Below are positions 1 through 4,795 of a DNA stretch of 5,090 nt, in pieces. Under the pieces are notes generated by a model that saw nothing but the letters and a program-made list of their open reading frames with translations, did no database searches and was not told the DNA's origin. The number at the start of each line of letters is the position of its first letter. Positions within the stretch are counted from its first letter, which is position 1. A program made the translations under genes and the position numbers. The DNA is from Chloroflexota bacterium (GTDB lineage Bacteria; Chloroflexota; Dehalococcoidia; JABGRK01), in assembly GCA_030665485.1 (NCBI GenBank), contig DAOUZV010000093.1:1-5090 (forward strand). Reading direction: 5' to 3'.

Positions 1-269
1 ACGACACGTCTAAAACAGACGACGGACTTGCCGGCTCCGAGGGGGCTTTTATGTGGTGCTCCTTCTGGCTGGTGCGCGTTTTGCTGCGGCTGGGCCGGAC
101 TGATGAAGCTAAGGTTCTTTACGAGAGGCTGGTTGGCTACAGCAATCACCTAGGCTTGTTATCCGAAATGGTAGACCCGACATCAGGTGAGATGCTGGGC
201 AATTTCCCGCAGGCGCTTTCCCACCTCGGCATAATTGTTGCCGGATTGGAGATGGAAAGCGCAGTGTGA
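1..269 (+). CDS. GH15 family glycoside hydrolase (glucoamylase/trehalase type), C-terminal fragment
   Basis: The reading frame is open from the left edge (first full codon at 3) to TGA at 267-269, giving 88 residues. The ATG at 51 is internal, not a start, because family-typical sequence precedes it. Recognised by the C-terminal signature of bacterial GH15 proteins: TDDGL near the visible start, then GSEGAF, CSFWLV, a helix with GRTDEA, the LGLLSE segment, DPTSGEMLGNFPQA and SHLGII. GH15 enzymes fold as an (alpha/alpha)6 barrel and cleave alpha-glucosidic bonds (glucoamylase, alpha,alpha-trehalase, isomalto-dextranase) with inversion. The Glu of GSEGAF lies in the region that supplies the general base in this family; that assignment is from family knowledge. 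There is no signal peptide information because the N-terminus is outside the window. Substrate cannot be decided from this end. The next promoter starts 10 bp after the stop, so the downstream genes do not depend on this transcript. Confidence 0.88.
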   Translation, partial: DTSKTDDGLAGSEGAFMWCSFWLVRVLLRLGRTDEAKVLYERLVGYSNHLGLLSEMVDPTSGEMLGNFPQALSHLGIIVAGLEMESAV

Positions 270-279
270 CCAAAGTCGC

Positions 280-308
280 TTGACACTGGCTTGTTACCTT
301 TGTATAGT
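280..308 (+). promoter_or_regulatory. Sigma-70-type promoter for the DUF427/oxidoreductase genes
   Basis: A perfect -35 box TTGACA (280-285) is followed after exactly 17 bp by TATAGT (303-308), which matches the -10 consensus at five of six positions. It begins just downstream of the GH15 stop codon and would start transcription near 315, leaving a leader of about 33 nt before the DUF427 start codon at 348. It is the best promoter match I found in the window and suggests strong housekeeping-type expression. Confidence 0.75.
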
Positions 309-347
309 TTGTACTTCGTCTTAGATCAGCAAAAGGAGGTGTTTTAA

Positions 348-632
348 ATGGCGAAAGCAACTTTGGATGGCATAGTTCTTGCCGAAAGCGATGACTATCA
401 GATGGTGGAGGGCAATGTCTATTTTCCTCCGGAATCAGTTAAGTGGGAGTATTTGAAGGATGGTGATAGGCAGTATACCTGTCCGTGGAAGGGTAAGACT
501 AAGTATCACGATATTATTATAGGTGATAAGGTGTACGACAATTCGGCTTGGAGTTATCCTGAACCCAAGGATGCGGCTAAGCTAATTAAAGGCCATGTGG
601 CGTTTGAAAGAATGGTTGACGTGGAGCGTTAG
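348..632 (+). CDS. DUF427 domain protein
   Basis: A 94-residue single-domain protein that matches the DUF427 family throughout its length. It shows the family hallmarks in order: the VEGNVYFPPESV strand-turn segment (about 20-31), the invariant-type CPWKG motif (45-49) followed by Tyr53, the NSAWSYPEP segment (65-73), and the C-terminal helix ending in GHVAFE (82-87). DUF427 proteins are small beta-rich cytoplasmic proteins whose biochemical role is not established, so none is assigned. There is no signal peptide or membrane segment. The start is well supported: AAAAGGAGGT at 331-340 lies 7 nt before ATG 348. A near-consensus promoter sits upstream, and the oxidoreductase gene follows after 50 bp with no terminator between, so the two are likely co-transcribed. 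Cys45 is the only cysteine, which excludes an intramolecular disulfide as a substrate for the neighbouring oxidoreductase. Confidence 0.9.
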   Translation: MAKATLDGIVLAESDDYQMVEGNVYFPPESVKWEYLKDGDRQYTCPWKGKTKYHDIIIGDKVYDNSAWSYPEPKDAAKLIKGHVAFERMVDVER

Positions 633-682
633 CCGTCCCAAAAGTCGCATAATTACCTACATCGATAGGAAGGAATGGCCTT

Positions 683-2050
683 ATGGAAGAGTATGATCTT
701 ATAGCAATTGGTTCCGGTGCGGGGATGATGGTGTTGAGCGATGCGGTGGAGCACGGAGCCAAGGCGGCACTGGTGGACAAGGGCCCGATGGGTGGCACCT
801 GCCTCAACCTGGGCTGTATACCGTCAAAGATGCTGATATACCCGGCGGACAGGATAGCCGAGATACAGGATTCCGCCAAATTGGGGATAACGGCTGAGGT
901 TAAGGGTGTGGATTTTAAGGCGATAATGGAGCGGATGCGAAGCAGCATTCACAAGTACAGCAACGATATGAGAGAGGCCGCTCTTAACACTAAAGACTTT
1001 GATTATTACGAGGGCGAAGCGCATTTCGTTAAAGACTATGTGCTTGAGGTAAACGATCAGCAGATTATGGGGGACAGGATCATCGTTGCCTCCGGCTCCC
1101 GACCGTTTGTGCCGCCGGTAAAGGGGCTTGACGCTGTTGACTATCTTATCAACGAGTCGGCGCTGGAGCTTACCGTAAAGCCGGAGAGCATGATAATCGT
1201 CGGCGGTGGGTATATAGGCGTTGAGTTTGCGCACTTCTTTGCCGCCATGGGCACCAAGGTCACAATACTGGAGATGGGCAACAGGCTGGTTGCCAACGAG
1301 GAGCCGGAGATATCCGACCTGCTCAAGAAGAAGCTGGCCGAGCGCATGGACATTCTGACGGTAGTGCAGGCCGAGGAGGTCAGGAATAACGGTGATTCTG
1401 TCACCGTTATTGTGAAGGACCTCGCCAGCGGTAAGCAGAAGGAAGTGACGGCTCAGCAGCTGATGATGGCGGTTGGCAGACGGTCCAACGCCGACATCTT
1501 GCAGGTGGAAAAGAGCGGGATCGAGGTCGACAAGCGAGGTTACATCAAAGTCGACGAGTATCTCCAAACCAACAAGGAGAACATCTGGGCCATCGGCGAT
1601 GCCAACGGTACCAGCATGTTCAGGCACACCGCCAATAGGGAAGCGGAGCTTGTTATTGAGAACACGTTCCACGGCGCCAAGACAAAGATGGACTATAGCG
1701 CCATACCTCATGCCGTATTCACCCATCCGCAGATAGCCGGTGTGGGGCTTGGTGAAGAGATTGCGAAGAAGGATCATCAGATATATGTTGGAAAGGCCAG
1801 ATACTACGATGTGGCAAAGGGTGAGGCCATGGAGGAAACAGACGGTTTTGCCAAGGCGATAGTTGAGAAGGAGACACATAAGATACTGGGCTTTCACATT
1901 ATAGGGCCGTATGCGCCGATGCTGGTTCAGGAGGTGGTCAACGCCATGGAATCCGGCGGGCACCTTGATGAGATATACAGCGCTGTGCACATCCATCCGG
2001 CGCTTTCGGAGTTGGTACAAAGAGCGCTCGGCAATTTAGAAGAAGTCTAG
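683..2050 (+). CDS. Dihydrolipoyl dehydrogenase-family class I FAD/NAD disulfide oxidoreductase
   Basis: A complete 455-residue flavoprotein of the class I pyridine nucleotide-disulfide oxidoreductases. FAD-binding GSGAGM is at 10-15 with Asp32 at the end of the second strand. The redox pair Cys40/Cys45 lies in GGTCLNLGCIPSK, and ASGSRP is at 136-141. The NAD-binding GGGYIG is at 174-179 with Glu197, an acidic residue that favours NAD(H) over NADP(H). The second FAD motif AIGDAN is at 303-308, and the dimerisation domain ends with His438-Pro and Glu443 (HPALSE), the His/Glu pair that protonates the partner thiol. Lipoamide dehydrogenases oxidise dihydrolipoamide in 2-oxoacid dehydrogenase or glycine cleavage complexes; relatives reduce mycothione, glutathione or Hg(II). 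No complex E1/E2 or gcv genes are adjacent. KMLIYPAD after the redox motif and the non-glycine residue at position 15 recall mycothione reductases, so the substrate is open. The SD AGGAAGGA (667-674) fixes the start; the out-of-frame ATG at 675 is ignored. Confidence 0.9.
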   Translation: MEEYDLIAIGSGAGMMVLSDAVEHGAKAALVDKGPMGGTCLNLGCIPSKMLIYPADRIAEIQDSAKLGITAEVKGVDFKAIMERMRSSIHKYSNDMREAALNTKDFDYYEGEAHFVKDYVLEVNDQQIMGDRIIVASGSRPFVPPVKGLDAVDYLINESALELTVKPESMIIVGGGYIGVEFAHFFAAMGTKVTILEMGNRLVANEEPEISDLLKKKLAERMDILTVVQAEEVRNNGDSVTVIVKDLASGKQKEVTAQQLMMAVGRRSNADILQVEKSGIEVDKRGYIKVDEYLQTNKENIWAIGDANGTSMFRHTANREAELVIENTFHGAKTKMDYSAIPHAVFTHPQIAGVGLGEEIAKKDHQIYVGKARYYDVAKGEAMEETDGFAKAIVEKETHKILGFHIIGPYAPMLVQEVVNAMESGGHLDEIYSAVHIHPALSELVQRALGNLEEV

Positions 2051-2079
2051 TTTTATCGTTTATTGACATATAAAAAGCG

Positions 2080-2109
2080 AGCCCGATAGTTTTTGCTATC
2101 GGGCTTCTT
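2080..2109 (+). terminator. Intrinsic terminator after the oxidoreductase gene
   Basis: A 9-bp perfect stem GCCCGATAG (2081-2089) / CTATCGGGC (2096-2104) with a 6-nt loop, extendable by one A-T pair, followed by TTCTT. It lies 30 bp after the oxidoreductase stop codon. The five A residues shortly upstream (2072-2076) would form a T tract on the other strand, so weak action on the convergent MBL transcript is possible. Confidence 0.8.
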
Positions 2110-2115
2110 CCTGCT

Positions 2116-2232
2116 ATGTGCCTCATCTGCAAGGTTAACCCTACCAACACGGCTTCAGATAATATCGACATCAAGGATATATCGGAGTATCTGGCAGAGG
2201 CTTACGGCAAAGACGAAAATATCAGCGTTTAG
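2116..2232 (+). CDS. Candidate small protein, 38 aa (hypothetical)
   Basis: An ATG-started frame of 38 codons between the terminator and the convergent MBL gene, ending at TAG 2230-2232 with a 4-bp overlap of the MBL stop. The product begins MCLICK (a Cys-x-x-Cys pair at 2 and 5) and continues as an acidic, helix-forming sequence with DISEYLAEAYG near residues 21-31. The composition looks protein-like, and the codons resemble those of neighbouring genes. The MC-x-x-C opening recalls other very short bacterial proteins, but I cannot name a family. Against it: there is no Shine-Dalgarno sequence, and the start lies only 12 nt after the terminator stem. A TTGACA (2063-2068) with GATAGT (2085-2090, spacer 16) could give a transcript starting just before the ATG. 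It could also be a remnant of a longer gene or chance. Confidence 0.35.
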   Translation: MCLICKVNPTNTASDNIDIKDISEYLAEAYGKDENISV

Positions 2233-3077
2233 ACATCTATCTGCATGCCGTCATAGGCGAAGCTGATATTAGGATATTTCCCTTCCAACCCACGATAATC
2301 GTCGTAGCTGCGGTTCCAGTACTCCTCCAGATGTACGAATACGGTCTTTCTGGCGCCGATGCGTTGTGCTATTTCCATCGTCTGCTCAAAGGTGTAAAGA
2401 GTGGTTCTGGAAATGTGGTCGTCCGGATAGATAAAGTCGTGTTTTAGGCCCATTTCGAAGATACCCGGCTGTATTATAAGCAGGTCGGCGTTTTGCACTT
2501 CACCCCGATGCTCAGGGAAAGGCTTCAGGTCACAGGGGGCATAGATGACCTTACGTCCTGCTTTTTCAAAGACATATATGAAGACAATCTGAAAACCGCG
2601 ATCAACCGGAACAGCGGTTATTTGCACATCGCCGATGAGCAGTCTGTCGCCAAAAGGTTTGATACACATAAAGCCTTTTGCCTGATAGAAGTCGATCACC
2701 GGGCCGTATTGCGAACTGAGCTTGCTTAAGCGTCCGTTCATTTTTTCAGGGGTAAGCAGGCAAACCTGTTTTTCCGGGTAGGCGCTCCAGCTGCGGAAAT
2801 CGAGCGCCATATGCTCAACAATTCTAAATCCTTCGACATGGTCAGGATCCAGATGGGTAAACAGAAGATGATCGACGCGGTTTATATCGCAGCGATTGAG
2901 CTGTGCTGCGACTTCTGCCGGTGTGTCAATCAGCAGACCGATATCATGCATGTAGGCGGACGGGCCGGAACGGGCGTAGGGAACGCCCTTAACTCTGGCC
3001 TCTGTGCATACCTTGCACGGGCACAGCGGTTTGGGGATGACTTGGCTTCCGCCGGAGCCTAAAATTGTCCATTTCAT
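2229..3077 (-). CDS. PhnP/PqqB-like metallo-beta-lactamase fold hydrolase
   Basis: A complete 282-residue MBL-fold protein. It opens with MKWTILGSGGS, the first strand of PhnP-type enzymes, followed by a Cys19-x-Cys21-x2-Cys24 cluster that corresponds to the structural zinc site of PhnP. The main metal motif is THLDPDH (His75, Asp77, Asp79, His80). The bridging Asp is Asp183 in YAPCDLK, the PhnP-like catalytic His is His221 in DDHIS, the last ligand is His249 in VFVHLEE, and the C-terminus ends in YDGMQIDV, very like the PhnP ending. PhnP is a cyclic phosphodiesterase of C-P lyase pathways, while PqqB acts in PQQ synthesis; no phn or pqq gene is visible here, so the substrate is unknown. Cytoplasmic, with no signal peptide. 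The start is chosen from the conserved first strand, although no good SD precedes it and a GC-rich hairpin ends 10 nt upstream. It follows the synthetase gene after 75 bp on the same strand. Confidence 0.88.
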   Translation of the reverse strand: MKWTILGSGGSQVIPKPLCPCKVCTEARVKGVPYARSGPSAYMHDIGLLIDTPAEVAAQLNRCDINRVDHLLFTHLDPDHVEGFRIVEHMALDFRSWSAYPEKQVCLLTPEKMNGRLSKLSSQYGPVIDFYQAKGFMCIKPFGDRLLIGDVQITAVPVDRGFQIVFIYVFEKAGRKVIYAPCDLKPFPEHRGEVQNADLLIIQPGIFEMGLKHDFIYPDDHISRTTLYTFEQTMEIAQRIGARKTVFVHLEEYWNRSYDDYRGLEGKYPNISFAYDGMQIDV

Positions 3078-3087
3078 GTTAAACCCG

Positions 3088-3118
3088 AGCCCCCGCTTTG
3101 TTATGCGCGGGGGCTTTT
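3088..3118. terminator. GC-rich hairpin between the asparagine synthetase-like and MBL genes
   Basis: A 9-bp perfect stem AGCCCCCGC (3088-3096) / GCGGGGGCT (3107-3115) with a 10-nt loop. On the + strand it is followed by TTTT and then A residues. On the - strand, the direction of both flanking genes, it is followed by CGGGTTT, a poor T tract. It may end or attenuate the synthetase transcript before the MBL gene, or mask the MBL translation start, since the stem ends 10 nt before that ATG. Confidence 0.55.
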
Positions 3119-3131
3119 AAAAAATCGTAAG

Positions 3132-3161
3132 TTTATATAGGAAATATCTCTTCTATTTGAA
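3132..3161 (-). promoter_or_regulatory. Possible promoter for the MBL gene
   Basis: Read on the - strand, TTCAAA (3161-3156) and TATAAA (3137-3132) are separated by 18 bp, matching the consensus at four and five of six positions. The -35 element overlaps the end of the synthetase gene. A start near 3125 would place the whole GC-rich hairpin in the MBL leader. AT-rich sequence makes chance matches common here, so this is tentative. Confidence 0.25.
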
Positions 3162-4631
3162 GGGGTCCCATCGGATGGTCTGCTTTTCGTAAGCGGGTGG
3201 GAACAACCGCAGAAACTCATCGTAGTAGTAGATCTCTTTGAATGTGGCAAACGGTAGGCCGTAGGCCGCGTTGGGTCTTGCCTTCAGCTCCTCGGGGGCG
3301 ACCACGTTGGTGCACACCGCGTCCATGACGTCGTCCATGCCGGTGCCCATGGCAAAGCGCAGCTTTTCACGGTTGGCGATCTGCTCTGGCAGCATATCTC
3401 TGAAGGCCTCTCTTAAGATGAACTTCTCGGTCTGTTTTTCGCCGTATATCTTCCAGTCCATGGGTATCTTCTGGCTGAAGGCAACCACCTTGGCATCCAG
3501 GAACGGGGTTTCATATATCACTCCGTTTGCCATCCAGCCACGGTCAAGGCGCCTCAGCGCGGTATTGTAGGATATATCCAGCAGTTTCTGTGCCAGCTGA
3601 ACGCGGTGCTCATCGCTTTTTACGTTGGGGCTCTTGAGTACCATGCGGTATCCGCCGAACAGCTCGTCGGCACCCTCGCCCACCAGCACGGCGTCCGTAT
3701 ACTCTTTTGCCAGCCTTGATGCATAGTAGTTGGAGAGGATGCCGGATATGCAGTCCTCATCAAAGCTCTCCAGATACCAGATCGATTCCGGTATGAAGCT
3801 GGCTATATCGTCATCTGTAATTCTGTATATGTGATGCTCCAAACCTAAAAACTTGGCCATCAGCTCGGCATTTTTCAGATCGGGTCCGGGCGCGCTGTCA
3901 ACGGTAACGGTGAACAGGTTCAGATTCGGGTTGAATTGCTTGGCTATGGCGGCAATGATGGAGCTGTCCAGGCCGCCGCTGAGGGCGACACCACGTACGC
4001 CCTTCATTCTCTTTTCCACCGCCTCTATGAGCAGTTTGCGAACCGTTTGAGCGGTTTCCTTCATATCACCCAGTTCAGGTATGTCGGCAACGAACGGGTT
4101 AAACGGCTTCAGTCCGTCTTTTGTGCTGTAGGTGTGCCCGGGGGGCAGCTCAGAGATATCGAACCGGATGTACTCTATAAGCGCCTTCATCTCAGTAGCG
4201 AAGTAGAGCACGCCGTCTTCCGTTCCATAGAACAGGGGCCTGGAGCCAACCTGATCGCGGGCCAGAATGACCTCGTCGTCTTCTACGATGGCGCACACAT
4301 AGTCTGCCTCAAGCAGGGTAAAGCAGCCCTTGCCGTGCTGCTTGTACGTCTGCGCGAAGTATTCAATATCCAGTTGGCCGTCGGCTGTTTGGTTGTACAT
4401 CTCTCCATCATACAAAACATATGGAGACCTGTTTAGTAATGCACACGGCGTTCGTTCTGGCGTGAGGTTTAGCTCGTTTGCGCCCAGTGCGCCGCGTCCG
4501 TCCGGCAGTGTGCGGATGGCGGTGTTGTCCGGGCCTCGATGCTTCATCAGTTCCAGCATCTCCGCTATTTCATCGGCGCTACCGCCGACTGAGTTTTCGT
4601 TTATGGCTATGATTCCAGCTATCGCTGACAT
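3153..4631 (-). CDS. asnB: Asparagine synthetase-like protein lacking the glutaminase cysteine
   Basis: A complete 492-residue two-domain protein with the layout of class II amidotransferase asparagine synthetases. The N-terminal Ntn domain (about 1-165) keeps AIAGII, HRGPD (31-35), DGEMYN (75-80), DIE (88-90) and ARDQVGSRPLFY (124-135). It begins Met-Ser-Ala, where active enzymes have Met-Cys-Gly, and lacks the usual RLSI arginine segment and the Asn of NGE. The synthetase domain carries the PP-loop SGGLDSS (218-224), GEGADELFGGY (318-328), PFLD (376-379), and REAF..LPEQIANREK..F with Lys423, all intact. This predicts ATP-dependent adenylation of aspartate or a related carboxylate and attack by free ammonia or another amine, not glutamine-derived ammonia. 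Beta-lactam synthetases are a precedent for loss of the cysteine. The shortness (E. coli AsnB is 554) and the C-terminal YYYDEF..RW region recall archaeal-type enzymes. TAAGGAG at 4644-4638 confirms the start. Confidence 0.88.
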   Translation of the reverse strand: MSAIAGIIAINENSVGGSADEIAEMLELMKHRGPDNTAIRTLPDGRGALGANELNLTPERTPCALLNRSPYVLYDGEMYNQTADGQLDIEYFAQTYKQHGKGCFTLLEADYVCAIVEDDEVILARDQVGSRPLFYGTEDGVLYFATEMKALIEYIRFDISELPPGHTYSTKDGLKPFNPFVADIPELGDMKETAQTVRKLLIEAVEKRMKGVRGVALSGGLDSSIIAAIAKQFNPNLNLFTVTVDSAPGPDLKNAELMAKFLGLEHHIYRITDDDIASFIPESIWYLESFDEDCISGILSNYYASRLAKEYTDAVLVGEGADELFGGYRMVLKSPNVKSDEHRVQLAQKLLDISYNTALRRLDRGWMANGVIYETPFLDAKVVAFSQKIPMDWKIYGEKQTEKFILREAFRDMLPEQIANREKLRFAMGTGMDDVMDAVCTNVVAPEELKARPNAAYGLPFATFKEIYYYDEFLRLFPPAYEKQTIRWDPFK

Positions 4632-4637
4632 AATTTT

Positions 4638-4644
4638 CTCCTTA
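4638..4644 (-). promoter_or_regulatory. Shine-Dalgarno site that fixes the synthetase start
   Basis: On the - strand, TAAGGAG lies 6 nt before ATG 4631-4629. This good spacing makes the Met-Ser-Ala N-terminus the real one, so the missing cysteine is not an artefact of a misplaced start. Confidence 0.75.
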
Positions 4645-4663
4645 GTTGCATTTTTATTTTGCT

Positions 4664-4677
4664 TATCTAAATAGATA
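4664..4677. repeat. 14-bp palindrome upstream of the synthetase gene
   Basis: TATCTA, two A residues, TAGATA: a perfect inverted repeat with 6-bp arms, centred about 39 bp upstream of the synthetase start. A second shorter one, AGATT-A-AATCT, lies at 4683-4693. Their position in an AT-rich leader is what would be expected of an operator for a dimeric regulator, but no cognate protein is known, and AT-rich sequence yields palindromes by chance. Confidence 0.35.
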
Positions 4678-4700
4678 CTTCTAGATTAAATCTTTATCAA
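4672..4700 (-). promoter_or_regulatory. Weak candidate promoter for the synthetase gene
   Basis: On the - strand, TTGATA (4700-4695) and TATCTA (4677-4672) are 17 bp apart. The -35 box matches consensus at five of six positions and the -10 box at only three. The -10 box coincides with one arm of the 14-bp palindrome, so a regulator bound there could block transcription. Read-through from the corrinoid gene is the alternative source of transcript. Confidence 0.2.
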
Positions 4701-4711
4701 CCTCCCTTATC

Positions 4712-4777
4712 CCCCAATCTTTGGGGACTTTCAAGCTGGAGGTGTTCCCCCAGAGTCCCCGGCAGGGCATGTCCTGC
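4712..4777 (-). other. Cluster of overlapping hairpins in the 164-bp gap upstream of the synthetase gene
   Basis: Three inverted repeats are packed into 66 bp. (a) GCAGG (4762-4766) pairs with CCTGC (4773-4777). (b) GGGGACT (4723-4729) pairs perfectly with AGTCCCC (4754-4760), enclosing a second helix of 4736-4742 with 4747-4753 (one A-C mismatch, 4-nt loop). (c) CCCCAA (4712-4717) pairs with TTGGGG (4721-4726) around a 3-nt loop. Helices (b) and (c) compete for the same four G residues. The segment could be a leader switch for the synthetase gene, the end of the corrinoid transcript (though no T tract follows), or a dispersed palindromic intergenic repeat. The rest of the gap (4632-4711) is AT-rich and holds the palindromes and SD described separately. 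Confidence 0.5.
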
Positions 4778-4795
4778 ACTTTCTATATATTAGGG

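Noticed and set aside
51..53. ATG as a start for a 72-aa protein
   Set aside because: The frame is open to the left edge, and the upstream residues (TDDGL, GSEGAF) belong to the GH15 fold, so the ATG is internal.
272..648. The 8-bp sequence AAAGTCGC occurring just after two stop codons (272-279 and 641-648)
   Set aside because: It is too short and isolated; no symmetry or associated element supports a regulatory role.
586..948. A 120-codon - strand frame across the DUF427/oxidoreductase junction
   Set aside because: It overlaps two well-supported + strand genes and shows no family features.
824..2020. A 398-codon open frame on the - strand inside the oxidoreductase gene
   Set aside because: It lies wholly antisense to a gene with every motif of its family intact; the translation shows no recognisable domain and is best explained by codon bias in the real gene.
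3936..4436. A 166-codon + strand frame (with others at 3271-3570 and 4330-4674) inside the synthetase gene
   Set aside because: They are antisense to a clearly coding, motif-complete gene and have no recognisable product or SD.
4619..4651. A 10-codon leader frame on the - strand overlapping the synthetase start
   Set aside because: It has no SD of its own, no run of Asn or other regulatory codons, and covers the SD of the real gene; most likely chance.
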